64,000 nt of DNA from Pythium myriotylum (lineage: Eukaryota; Oomycota; Peronosporomycetes; Pythiales; Pythiaceae): contig JALJCQ010000022.1 of NCBI GenBank assembly GCA_023091665.1, forward strand, positions 310,001-374,000. The letters are read 5' to 3'. The notes beneath the pieces are model-generated. The model was not told where the DNA came from. It searched no databases and saw nothing but the letters and a program-made list of their open reading frames with translations. Made by a program: the position numbers and the translations under genes. This document shows positions 1 through 8,163 of this stretch, in pieces; positions within the stretch are counted from its first letter, which is position 1, and every line of letters starts with the position of its first letter.

Positions 1-1
1 C

Positions 2-439
2 ACTTGGTACGAATGGTACGCATGCCGCATGCACTCGAAGGAGGACGTTGACTCCAAGAAGAAGTCGGACGGGCGAAACGTCGTTGCTTTCATGAAACTG
101 TTCGCTGGTGAATTCGCGCTGGACGAAGCTGCGCCAGGATTCCGCGATCAAGTGCTATCGCTTGCCTCCCGAACCACCGCACGAGTTCACGCATTCTTCG
201 ACGAAAATGACGTGCGCGCGAGATCGACCGGAACCGCGCTTAAAGCTTTTCGCCAGCTTCACCGCGCCGGAAGCCTCAACCACCTCATCGACGAGTTCAC
301 GCTCCGTGAGCGTGCTGGTCTGGTTGTCGATCCGACTCCGCCCGCCAGTCGGGCTGTGTTGTATCCCGTTAACGGCTCTGGAGTGCCAAACGGACTCAAG
401 GAAAGGCACATCAAAGCAACAGCCCAAAGGCACGCTTAG
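2..439 (+). CDS. 3' part of a hypothetical protein, open at left edge
   Basis: The reading frame is open from the left edge of the window and ends at 437-439, so this is probably the end of a longer ORF. The first internal ATG is at 29 (136 residues from there). The visible protein is rich in charged residues and predicted helix (for example KKKSDGRNVVAFMKLF) and has no motif I can name. From memory it resembles a short module that recurs in oomycete repeat-encoded proteins, starting with a W-Y-E-W-Y pattern that is present here at the edge; this is weak. A possible poly(A) signal follows at 548-553. Confidence 0.4.
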   Translation, partial: TWYEWYACRMHSKEDVDSKKKSDGRNVVAFMKLFAGEFALDEAAPGFRDQVLSLASRTTARVHAFFDENDVRARSTGTALKAFRQLHRAGSLNHLIDEFTLRERAGLVVDPTPPASRAVLYPVNGSGVPNGLKERHIKATAQRHA

Positions 440-547
440 ATAAACAGCCACTCCTTGCATCCGCTTGGCACTTTCAACGCACGCACGATCACTCGCACCA
501 CGATCACGCTTGCCGCCCTGCCTTCTTTGTTTGTTTCATATCCTATG

Positions 548-553
548 AATAAA
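548..553 (+). terminator. possible poly(A) signal
   Basis: AATAAA about 110 bp after the stop of the ORF ending at 439, in a locally AT-rich stretch. Suggestive only. Confidence 0.35.
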
Positions 554-688
554 ACACAAACCAATACAACACTGTTGCAAAACATGAATGATCCTTGCGA
601 TTCCACAGGTTACCGTCAATAGCTCTCTCATTCTCGAAGTAGCTGTGGTGAAGTGAGGTCGAGGTGGAGAAGCCAGGACGACGACGAC

Positions 689-865
689 TTATCCGGATGG
701 CTTATCCGGACGGCTTACCCGGACGGCTCACCCGGACGGCTTACCCAGACAGCTTACTCGGATGGCTTGTGCTCGGATGGCTTATGCTCGGATGGCTCGT
801 CCAGACGGCTTACCCGGACGGCTTACCCAGACGGCTTACCCGGACGGCTTATCAAGCCGTCAAGG
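689..865 (+). repeat. short tandem repeat, CGGACGGCTTACC type
   Basis: Roughly 12-15 bp units related to CCGGACGGCTTA follow one another with small changes (CCAGACGGCTTA, CTCGGATGGCTTGTG). Apparent ORFs across it in several frames are by-products of the repeat. The same block is the left half of each full 423-bp unit of the larger array. Confidence 0.8.
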
Positions 866-2381
866 ATGGGATGGGACAGTACATCCCACCATCTGTTTTG
901 AGATCGGGCGGCCGTATGCGCAAGCAGCTGTTGAAGTCAGTGTGAGCCCACGTGGAAGCACGTCAGAATCATGGGAATGACCCGACGAGAAGGTGTATGC
1001 GCAAACAGTCAGGGGAATGTGAGGTCAGGAGAGCTCTGCAGCCTCCAAGTGAAGCATGATCATTGAAGGATGGTGATATAAACAGTACGGTAGGTAGGGT
1101 AGGGTAGGACTTTGCATTTTTAGGTTTGTAATTCAGTACCGAATTTCCCTTCGTATGCTCAAGTCACCCAGACAGCTTACTCGGATGGCTTGTGCTCGGA
1201 TGGCTTATGCTCGGATGGCTCGTCCAGACGGCTTACCCGGACGGCTTACCCAGACGGCTTACCCGGACGGCTTATCAAGCCGTCAAGGATGGGATGGGAC
1301 AGTACATCCCACCATCTGTTTTGAGATCGGGCGGCCGTATGCGCAAGCAGCTGTTGAAGTCAGTGTGAGCCCACGTGGAAGCACGTCAGAATCATGGGAA
1401 TGACCCGACGAGAAGGTGTATGCGCAAACAGTCAGGGGAATGTGAGGTCAGGAGAGCTCTGCAGCCTCCAAGTGAAGCATGATCATTGAAGGATGGTGAT
1501 ATAAACAGTACGGTAGGTAGGGTAGGGTAGGACTTTGCATTTTTAGGTTTGTAATTCAGTACCGAATTTCCCTTCGTATGCTCAAGACGTGGAAGCACGT
1601 CAGAATCATGGGAATGACCCGACGAGAAGGTGTATGCGCAAACAGTCAGGGGAATGTGAGGTCAGGAGAGCTCTGCAGCCTCCAAGTGAAGCATGATCAT
1701 TGAAGGATGGTGATATAAACAGTACGGTAGGTAGGGTAGGGTAGGACTTTGCATTTTTAGGTTTGTAATTCAGTACCGAATTTCCCTTCGTATGCTCAAG
1801 TCACCCAGACAGCTTACTCGGATGGCTTGTGCTCGGATGGCTTATGCTCGGATGGCTCGTCCAGACGGCTTACCCGGACGGCTTACCCAGACGGCTTACC
1901 CGGACGGCTTATCAAGCCGTCAAGGATGGGATGGGACAGTACATCCCACCATCTGTTTTGAGATCGGGCGGCCGTATGCGCAAGCAGCTGTTGAAGTCAG
2001 TGTGAGCCCACGTGGAAGCACGTCAGAATCATGGGAATGACCCGACGAGAAGGTGTATGCGCAAACAGTCAGGGGAATGTGAGGTCAGGAGAGCTCTGCA
2101 GCCTCCAAGTGAAGCATGATCATTGAAGGATGGTGATATAAACAGTACGGTAGGTAGGGTAGGGTAGGACTTTGCATTTTTAGGTTTGTAATTCAGTACC
2201 GAATTTCCCTTCGTATGCTCAAGTCTCCAGGGGAATGTGAGGTCAGGAGAGCTCTGCAGCCTCCAAGTGAAGCATGATCATTGAAGGATGGTGATATAAA
2301 CAGTACGGTAGGTAGGGTAGGGTAGGACTTTGCATTTTTAGGTTTGTAATTCAGTACCGAATTTCCCTTCGTATGCTCAAG
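741..2381 (+). repeat. 423-bp tandem array with 5'-truncated copies
   Basis: Five copies in direct orientation end at the same sequence (TTCGTATGCTCAAG): 741-1163 (423 bp), 1164-1586 (423 bp), 1587-1800 (214 bp), 1801-2223 (423 bp) and 2224-2381 (158 bp). The short copies lack 5' sequence but keep the 3' end. Each unit holds the short repeat, then a TATA-like GATATAAACAGTA and a GGTAGGTAGGGTAGGG tract. The layout could be LTR-derived promoter sequence. A run of 14 C follows at 2385-2398. Confidence 0.9.
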
Positions 2382-2398
2382 TCTCCCCCCCCCCCCCC

Positions 2399-3096
2399 GT
2401 CACGATTGCTAGGCTCGTGACGTTAAAGTCCGTGGTCAGAAGTTGACCCAAGCCGCTTCCAAGTCGAGGAAGCAACCCCAAGAGTGGCGAAGCCCTTCTG
2501 AACTCGGCAGAAGGCACACCGGCAAGTGGCAAGCTCAAGTGAAGCCGGCACCAGGGCACGATTGCGTTTGCGAGTCCCCTCGCAGCCAGTCACAGACTTC
2601 TCGCAAGCCATCCGGACTTCTCGCAAGCCGTCACGGACTTCTCGCAAGCCGTCCGGACTTCTCGTGAGCGATCAAGAAGTCTGACCAAGACGTCAGGCAG
2701 GATCTCTCAGGTTCTGCTCGGCAGGAAGGCGTAGGCGTTTGCGCACGGCGCGAAGCTTACTAGAAGGCATCAGCAGGGTCGTTGGGTCACGACACTCTGT
2801 GTGGGAAGGCGATATTTGTGCGTAATATACGTGCTATATCAGTGACACCACCCTTTGAGTCTCTGGATCGAAGTATCTCTACAGGCTCGCCCCCTTTCCA
2901 TACGGCAAGACAGGTCCACATCTCTCACGACAACGGTTCGCTCGTCAGCGAGTAATCGAGCGTGAACGACAGTGGATTCCGCGATTCCTCGAACTTACTG
3001 GATATTTCTGGCTCTTGTTTTCTGGACGTCGAGGGGACCCGAGTTCTGAGCTGTCTCGCTGAGGCTTGAACATTTTTCGGGCCCACCTCACGACAG
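2399..3096. other. possible LTR remnant, no gene seen
   Basis: Apart from the 20-bp repeat this stretch has no credible ORF. It ends in ACGACA, and one base later a TGG motif begins that is identical over 20 bp to the presumed primer-binding region of the large gypsy element. By analogy the stretch may be the LTR of a related retroelement. No second LTR was found, so the left boundary is unknown. Confidence 0.35.
2590..2670 (+). repeat. 20-bp tandem repeat, four copies
   Basis: Four near-identical units of the type CGGACTTCTCGCAAGCCGTC lie head to tail, the last diverged (CTCGTGAGCG). They sit in the stretch 2400-3095 that may be an LTR. Confidence 0.75.
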
Positions 3097-3116
3097 TGGT
3101 GCGTATGCCAGGAGCT
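3097..3116 (+). other. primer-binding-site-like motif
   Basis: TGGTGCGTATGCCAGGAGCT is identical to the sequence just inside the 5' LTR of the gypsy element (minus strand, 42144-42125). In both places it starts within two bases of a CA-ending LTR-like sequence and contains the ATG of an ORF beginning Met-Pro-Gly-Ala. Known retroelement PBSs begin TGG and pair with a tRNA 3' end; the tRNA was not identified. Confidence 0.45.
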
Positions 3117-3676
3117 GCGAGTAGCCACCAAGCCCAGATGTCAATTCAGCGTACCTCACCAAACGCAATTTGCACCATGCGCGAGTTCACGAGCCTGTTC
3201 ACCAGCAAGCTGCGTCAGATCAACACCAAGGAGCGAAAGTTCTACTTTGAGGACAGCGCAGTTCGCCACTTACGACTTACCATGATTCTGACTGTCGAAG
3301 GGAAGGAATTCCTGAGCGAGGCGCTTGGCGTGATGCTCTTAGACATCACGTCGAAAATGCCGCGCAGTCGTCGAACAACCCGCGTCCATAAGTCGGACAT
3401 CAACGATTGGCTTGTCCAGCCATCCTCAGCCGACGAAGACGGCGAGGCCTAGTTCGTCGCAGATCAGTCCCTCGAGGAGCGACCATTATACGGGTCCACC
3501 GTATTCTCGATCGCAAGCGCGAAGGTGGCGTCACGTACTACCTTGTCGACTGGATGCCGACTTGGGAGACGCGCAGCGACGTCGGCAGCACGCTGATCGC
3601 GAAGTTCGAGAAGGCGCGCAAAGCACTCGTTCGCAAGACGTTCATCGAGGATGAAGCCGTAGAAGCAGGCAAGTAA
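3105..3676 (+). pseudogene. chromodomain-like retroelement ORF, frameshifted
   Basis: An ATG at 3105 opens a frame ending at 3452 (MPGAASSHQ...). The following 3455-3676 segment, one frame over, encodes a chromodomain-like stretch: VHRILDRK, then YYLVDWMPTW, ending KTFIEDEAVEAGK. In chromodomains a hydrophobic/aromatic strand (YLVKW) follows the VE-IL start, so the fit is reasonable. The two frames read best as one protein of about 190 residues broken by a frameshift or short indel around 3440-3470. Its position after a PBS-like motif suggests a small gag-like or accessory ORF of an LTR element. The function is inferred only. Confidence 0.5.
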
Positions 3677-3907
3677 ATCAATACATGGGTGCGGTGGCAC
3701 GCTCCAATCTATTACAGAAATAATTGCTTCACACTCGCTAATCTTATTACGCACACCATGCCAAACAGCCCGTGGGCACGGCATGATAAACAGCGGACTT
3801 TCGATCGCTCGTATTCGCATAATTAGTAACAGCACTCATCCAGCCCTCTGCACCGCGTACACTACCTTCAGCTGCTGAACGTCGACACTGGTGACCGGCA
3901 GGAACGA

Positions 3908-3972
3908 CACTCCCGGGAGGGATTGAACCCCCGCACAGCGGTTGGCCGCCGGCTTGCCCGCGCAACAGGAGT
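3908..3972 (-). ncRNA. tRNA-like sequence, possible SINE head
   Basis: On the minus strand a 7-bp acceptor-like stem (ACTCCTG with CGGGAGT, one G-T pair) and a 5-bp T-arm around the loop TTCAATC can be drawn. GGTTCAATCC matches a pol III B box. The total is only about 65 nt, and neither a proper anticodon arm nor a clear A box is visible, so it is not a normal tRNA gene. tRNA-derived SINEs are known in Phytophthora; this could be a relic of one. Confidence 0.35.
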
Positions 3973-4361
3973 AGAGATCTTGGACCGTTGACTTGCGCAC
4001 GACACTGAAAAAATCGAGAGTGAGGCCCTCTTGATCATGGCGGCCGAGTGCCCAACACCTCTGGCCAGAACTCTTCCCCGGAATCCATCAAGACGCGTGC
4101 TCATTGGATACTGAAATTTTGAAGGGATTGGGCACTGCCCAATTATACACTGACCTTCGGCCACTCGCTCTCCCATTGGTCAAACGTGACGCGAGTTTTT
4201 ACCGTCTGTTGAGAAGACGTACCGTGGGAATCACACAAGGTACGACGTCGGAATCGATTCCGAAGTCGGAGCTGTCGTGACATGGTATAATGTCCCATAT
4301 GGTGTTTTTTTGTAAAAAATCTGTTACAAAATACGGTGCGAAATATTTACACAGTCATTTC

Positions 4362-4387
4362 CAGAAGGGAACAATTGTTCCCTTCTG
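4362..4387. repeat. 26-bp perfect palindrome
   Basis: CAGAAGGGAACAA is followed directly by its exact reverse complement. There is no spacer. It lies just upstream of the Helitron-like ORF at 4460. It could be a transposon excision scar, a fused pair of inverted repeats or a regulatory site. Confidence 0.85.
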
Positions 4388-4459
4388 CAACTTATAGACT
4401 CGACTTTTGTATACTGATACTATTCCTATTGCAAAAATTATGACCACGAAAGGGTTAAC

Positions 4460-4734
4460 ATGAGATGTGGGAGATGCCGCTTGGAAGGACACACTATACG
4501 CAGCTGTACAGCTGGAAGGGGAGCACCTGGAGTCCATGCAAACCGCTGCTCATACTGCCGTGAGGGGGGTCAACGTGCCCAGCAGCTGGGGCGCAGACAG
4601 GCCCTCGCTCAGTCCGGTGTTCGATTTGCCGGCGCGTCGGACATAACGCCAGGTCCGCTCGATGCCCCGGTCCAGCAGCTGTTGTTCATATCGCGCTCGC
4701 CGCGACACGACACGACGACCAAGACGCGCTTGCG
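4460..4734 (+). pseudogene. zinc-knuckle ORF upstream of the MULE
   Basis: From the ATG at 4460 the frame encodes CGRCRLEGHTIRSC (C-x2-C-x4-H-x4-C, a CCHC knuckle) and a second Cys-rich piece (CSYCREG). It is cut at 4734 by the MULE. Across the insertion (one target copy kept) the Helitron zinc-finger sequence resumes at 8102, so this is probably the 5' part of the Helitron protein, though the frame that joins best is not the same one. The frame continues past 4734 into MULE sequence to a stop at 4765. Confidence 0.45.
4724..4734 (+). repeat. left target-site duplication of the MULE
   Basis: ACGCGCTTGCG, repeated exactly at 8102-8112. It lies immediately outside the inverted repeats. Confidence 0.88.
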
Positions 4735-4822
4735 GGGCTTTCGCCAAAAGTGGGGGCTCGTCTGATTTCATGTTTGGAGCTCCCACATTTGGTACTCTTC
4801 TTGCTTTCGTCTCGTCTCCACG

Positions 4823-5182
4823 ATGGAAAAACCCAGGCTTCTCTGTCGAAAATGCAAGGCGGATTTCTCTTGCAAGAGAAACCTAGAGGTCCATCAAGAG
4901 CGCCGCGTCTGTAAGGAGACGCGGAACCCGAAGCTGCGTGAGAAGAGACTGAAAGCAGCCAAGGACGCTGCGCGAACCAGAGACGCCGGGCGGAAGCGTG
5001 CAAAATACATTCCGCTGCTCCCGCGTTGCAATATCTGTGCCGGCCCAACCCGCCAATGGTTTGGGTCTAAGAACTGTCGGCACACATTGCATGTGCGCTG
5101 CTACTTCACCATTTTGGCGAAGTATAGAGAGCACGACCCCGACTACGGCCGTCGCACCGGTCCTCTGCTGTGGTCGTACTGA
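4823..5182 (+). CDS. Cys/His-rich zinc-finger protein carried by the MULE
   Basis: An intact 119-residue ORF in a favourable start context (CCACGATGG), transcribed opposite to the transposase and 88 bp inside the left end of the MULE. Residues 8-30 form a C2HC finger (C8, C11, H24, C30) of the C2H2 type. A second cluster near the C-terminus (CNIC, then NCRHTLHVRC) resembles part of a RING or other cross-brace finger. The middle is very basic (KLREKRLKAAKDAARTRDAG). AATAAA follows 36 bp after the stop. Some MULEs carry a second gene or captured host sequence; which applies here is unknown. Unlike the transposase it has no visible lesion. Confidence 0.6.
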   Translation: MEKPRLLCRKCKADFSCKRNLEVHQERRVCKETRNPKLREKRLKAAKDAARTRDAGRKRAKYIPLLPRCNICAGPTRQWFGSKNCRHTLHVRCYFTILAKYREHDPDYGRRTGPLLWSY

Positions 5183-5217
5183 CGGTACCCATTCGAGGTG
5201 TAGGAATAGAAACGAAG

Positions 5218-5223
5218 AATAAA
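5218..5223 (+). terminator. poly(A) signal of the zinc-finger ORF
   Basis: AATAAA 36 bp after the stop codon of the 119-residue ORF. Confidence 0.5.
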
Positions 5224-5481
5224 AGAGTTTCCTTCTCATTGTTGTATCATGTGTACCACACAACATTAACGCCACCCTATTTAGGTATGTCACATAATTT
5301 TTGGGAGTGGCATGGATACAGACCCAAATGGGTGCAGGTTCAAATGGATCCAGACTTCTGGCAACCCGCGACTTCGGGCACGCACATGCTGTTTCATTCA
5401 ATGCGGTTCTAGTTCCGACATCCTACGTCTAGCCGCGAGCCCCTTCTTTCTAAGCGAGTATGGGTGTTGTAGACATGCAAA

Positions 5482-5620
5482 TTTGCGCACGAGTCAAAGA
5501 GATTTTGCTCAAATCACAGGGAGGTGGAAGCGCAAAACTCCATGAAATTGCGCAAGCGTGTCGGAGATTTGCGCAAAAGATGGAGATATTTGCGCAGAAC
5601 TCGATGAAGCCCGCGCAGAA
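5482..5620. repeat. iterated TTGCGCA motif
   Basis: TTGCGCA occurs at about 5483, 5548, 5569 and 5590, with a relic (CCGCGCA) at 5611. The last four are about 21 bp apart, two helical turns. It lies inside the MULE, between the 3' end of the transposase gene and the zinc-finger gene. Confidence 0.55.
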
Positions 5621-6760
5621 CGCAAAGAGAAATCGTCACGAAGGCCCATAGCTATGAATCGGCTATGCACGTACCAAAGTGCTAATTTTCCGGGCACGTA
5701 CGACGGTTGTGGCTGCCGTTACCACAAACACTGCACATACGCGTCTTTTTTGTGCCAATAGCGCTCGTCTGTATCTCCTGGTGACTCGGAATCCGTTTGA
5801 TTTTTTCCGACCGGAGCTCTTCATCGTTCTAATTGGCGGGAGTGTGAGCCCAAGCTTCAAATTTTCATCGAGGACCTGCTCTACGCCTCCATCAGAGCCA
5901 CAACCATAACCTGCCAAGAAGTTGTCGACTCTATACCATGGATCGCAGGTGTCATCGAGTTCGTCGAGACGACCTGCGTTGATGAGAGCCGCGATCAAAT
6001 GGCGGCAGGGAAGCCCCGTTTGACGAATGTACGGGCACGTGCAAGTTCTCAAGTCTAAGTCGGCCCGGCGCTGGACGTGAAAACCACGCAGGTTGCGCAC
6101 AAACGAGACAGCAGGTGTCTTTCGTAGAACTGTGTACGAACCAGCAATGGCTTGCTGCTCGGCAATCTGGGCATCAGCGTAGGGCGTCACCACAAGTCCA
6201 TCTTTCTTCCACTTCTCGCCGAGTTCTTGGGCCTCAAACGAGCTGACCATGGACTTTTCCATGTACGCCTTGAAAAAGCGGAAGGGAAACTTGAAGCGGA
6301 TAGGAATCGCTGCTCCGTTTGCGGACTCGACAAAGTTTGTTATCCTCCAACCGTAGAGTTTAACGTCTCGGACGTTCTCTGGATACATGACCCAACGCTC
6401 TGGATTGATAGCTCGGACGTACTCTGCAATTCGAGGATGGGTAAGGCCGAGACTGAAAAGCAGAGACTTGTACTCTTCCTCTGTTTCTGTGCCTTGCACA
6501 CGGTACACAATGGCCTTCAGGTCCGCTGGGTCGTTGTTACCGAACTGGTGTAGAATGCTACCAAAGATGTGCCGTGTGCAGAAGCGGACGATTCCTTCAA
6601 GGTGTGCGTTCTGCAGAGCCGCACACAGCTCGCGGCCTCGATCCGAAAAGACTGGGATGCCTCGGAAGTTCACGCCTGCTTGCCTGGCACTTGACAAAAA
6701 CCAGCGACAGTTGTCTTCATTCTCGCTCTCGCACAAAGCGACGGCAAGGATGATGTTGGT

Positions 6761-7185
6761 GACAAAACCTTAAAAGTACAGCAGAAATTCGAAAAAAGTA
6801 GAAGGCACTCGGAAAATAGGGAAGGGTGTGTCATCCCTCCTGTGACTGGAGCAAGAGCCCACGCGGAGAGGGGGGGGGGGGGGGGGGTAGGGTACCCACA
6901 GGAGCGTGATCTCTTGCGACGCCGCACTGACCAGAATTCATGATCTATTGATAGCCCCGAAGCGAAGCGGAGGGCGCTATCTCCTGAGCGCTCTAGCGCA
7001 GCGCAGCGGAGCGGGCGCGAGCGCTATAAACCGGAGCGAAAGCTCCGGAACAATTAGTCAAATCGTCGTCGCCTCTCCTTTTCACCCTATCCCTATGCGT
7101 TTAATTGGCTATAATTCCTATTTTATGTGTTTTCAGCGTCTTCTCTATTTTTTGACACACTCTTCTCTATTTATGAGGCTTTGTC
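6761..7185. mobile_element. 425-bp MITE inside the MULE transposase
   Basis: Flanked by a 10-bp direct repeat, TGATGTTGGT, at 6751-6760 and 7186-7195. The ends are inverted and similar (GACAAAACCTTAAAAGTA against GACAAAGCCTCATAAATA). It contains a G18 run (6870-6887), a GC-rich short-repeat block (6955-7050) and no gene. Removing it with one target copy joins the transposase exactly between ..SNTN and IILAVALCESE. Target length and lack of coding capacity fit a Mutator-type MITE. Confidence 0.85.
6986..7019 (+). repeat. 34-bp GC-rich motif shared with 15112-15145
   Basis: This motif, beginning GAGCGCTCTAGCGCAGC, recurs in inverted orientation at 15112-15145 with two mismatches. Both copies lie inside small non-coding inverted-repeat elements and are surrounded by similar AGCGAAGCGGAG-type sequence. 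Confidence 0.8.
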
Positions 7186-8101
7186 TGATGTTGGTATTGC
7201 TTCCCCTCCACCCAACGAGAATCGACATCACCTCCTTGTACACGCCGTGCTTCATAAACGATCTGTCGATCCCCAGAACCTTCTGACCGTGCTCCTGATG
7301 ACTCGAGATCAGAGGATTACTCAGAAAGGCACGTCGAAATCGCCCGTCGCTGCCCTCCTCGAACGTCGTAACCGGATTGACCACGGCAAACTCCTTGAGA
7401 ATCGACTCTACCTTCTTGAACTCTTCCTCGTAGTCGCCGAGGGCGTCATTCATGACTGTTCTTGGACACGGTACATCATGCGCTCTCCAATTATCAAGGT
7501 AGTTGTATGCTGGACTTGTTCAATCACAGATTTCGCAGTTGCTTTCGGATTGGCGATGATGGCGGCACGAGCGACCTCAAGCATGGCCTGGCGCTGCGTC
7601 GGACGAGCATGACCGGTGCATTAATGGTGGTTCAAAACGCACGAGCTCACAAAGTAGCCTCGAACGTCCTTTTTTCGTGACTTGAGGACGCGCACTTCGA
7701 AGGGACACGCAATCTTGCTCGAGCAGCGGAATATTATGCTCTTCCTACCACTGGCCTTTCTGTCGACGACAAGGCGCTTTCCTTGAGCAAGGAGATAGTC
7801 CTGCAGAAAGTTTCGACACGTCTTCCTGTCCTTGAAAATTTGCCCTTTGTACGGCCCTAGGACCATCTTCGACCTCTATGTGAGGATGTTCAATTATATG
7901 TGGTGTGGTTTGTGCACTGGCGCTCTCTCTCTCTTTCCCGCATGATATGGTCGTACCAGGCTTCCGGTACACGGGCCCCACTTTCGGGAAATTGTTGGCC
8001 GTGAGGATCGTCTGCCCCCTCTTTTCATATAGCCCCACTTTTGTCAAGTCGTTTCCTCTTTTGACAAAATCTGGAAATAGCCCCCACTTTTGGCGAAAGT
8101 C

Positions 8102-8112
8102 ACGCGCTTGCG
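8102..8112 (+). repeat. right target-site duplication of the MULE
   Basis: ACGCGCTTGCG, the second copy of the 4724-4734 duplication. Helitron coding sequence starts again directly after it. Confidence 0.88.
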
Positions 8113-8163
8113 CAACAAGAATTTATAGTCGACGGTCGCCACCAAATGCGCCCAATGCAAGCC

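Larger units (their letters stand above)
3677..4451. other. no gene seen; tRNA-like and palindromic sequences
   Basis: No supported coding region. It contains a minus-strand tRNA-like fold (3908-3972), a 14-bp palindrome (CGGAATCGATTCCG, 4249-4262) and a 26-bp palindrome (4362-4387). It is AT-rich towards 4450. Confidence 0.6.
5682..7866 (-). pseudogene. MULE transposase with SWIM finger, broken
   Basis: Reading from 7866: an N-terminal FAR1/WRKY-like zinc-binding region (MVLGPYKGQIFKDRKTCRNF..CPFEVRVLKS) ends at a TAA at 7621-7623. The frame resumes (CTGHARPTQRQ..) and shifts near 7452. The MULE domain then starts with GIDRSFMKHG, its first Asp. The 425-bp MITE interrupts at 6761-7185, after which the domain continues with CESENEDNCRWF, FSDRGREL (second Asp), NFVESANGA (Glu) and the SWIM finger CTCPYIRQTGLPCRH. 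A one-base change in T6 at 5746-5751 throws the C-terminal zinc knuckle (CSVCGNGSHNRRTC, about 5692-5740) out of frame, so the open frame runs on to 5663. All catalytic residues are present, but at least four lesions make it non-functional. Confidence 0.88.
4735..8101 (-). mobile_element. MULE transposon, 3.4 kb, nested in Helitron
   Basis: Bounded by an 11-bp direct repeat, ACGCGCTTGCG, at 4724-4734 and 8102-8112, fitting the 8-11 bp target duplications of Mutator-like elements. The terminal inverted repeats match at 22 of 23 bp (CTTTCGCCAAAAGTGGGGG core; 4736-4758 and 8079-8101). It carries a minus-strand MULE transposase pseudogene, a plus-strand zinc-finger ORF at the other end, and a nested MITE. 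Confidence 0.88.

Noticed and set aside
653..980. Overlapping ORFs with Leu-Pro-Gly-Arg-Leu repeats
   Set aside because: Produced by the CGGACGGCTTA tandem repeat in three frames.
741..2381. CRISPR-like array
   Set aside because: Units are long, contiguous and without unique spacers, and the genome is eukaryotic.
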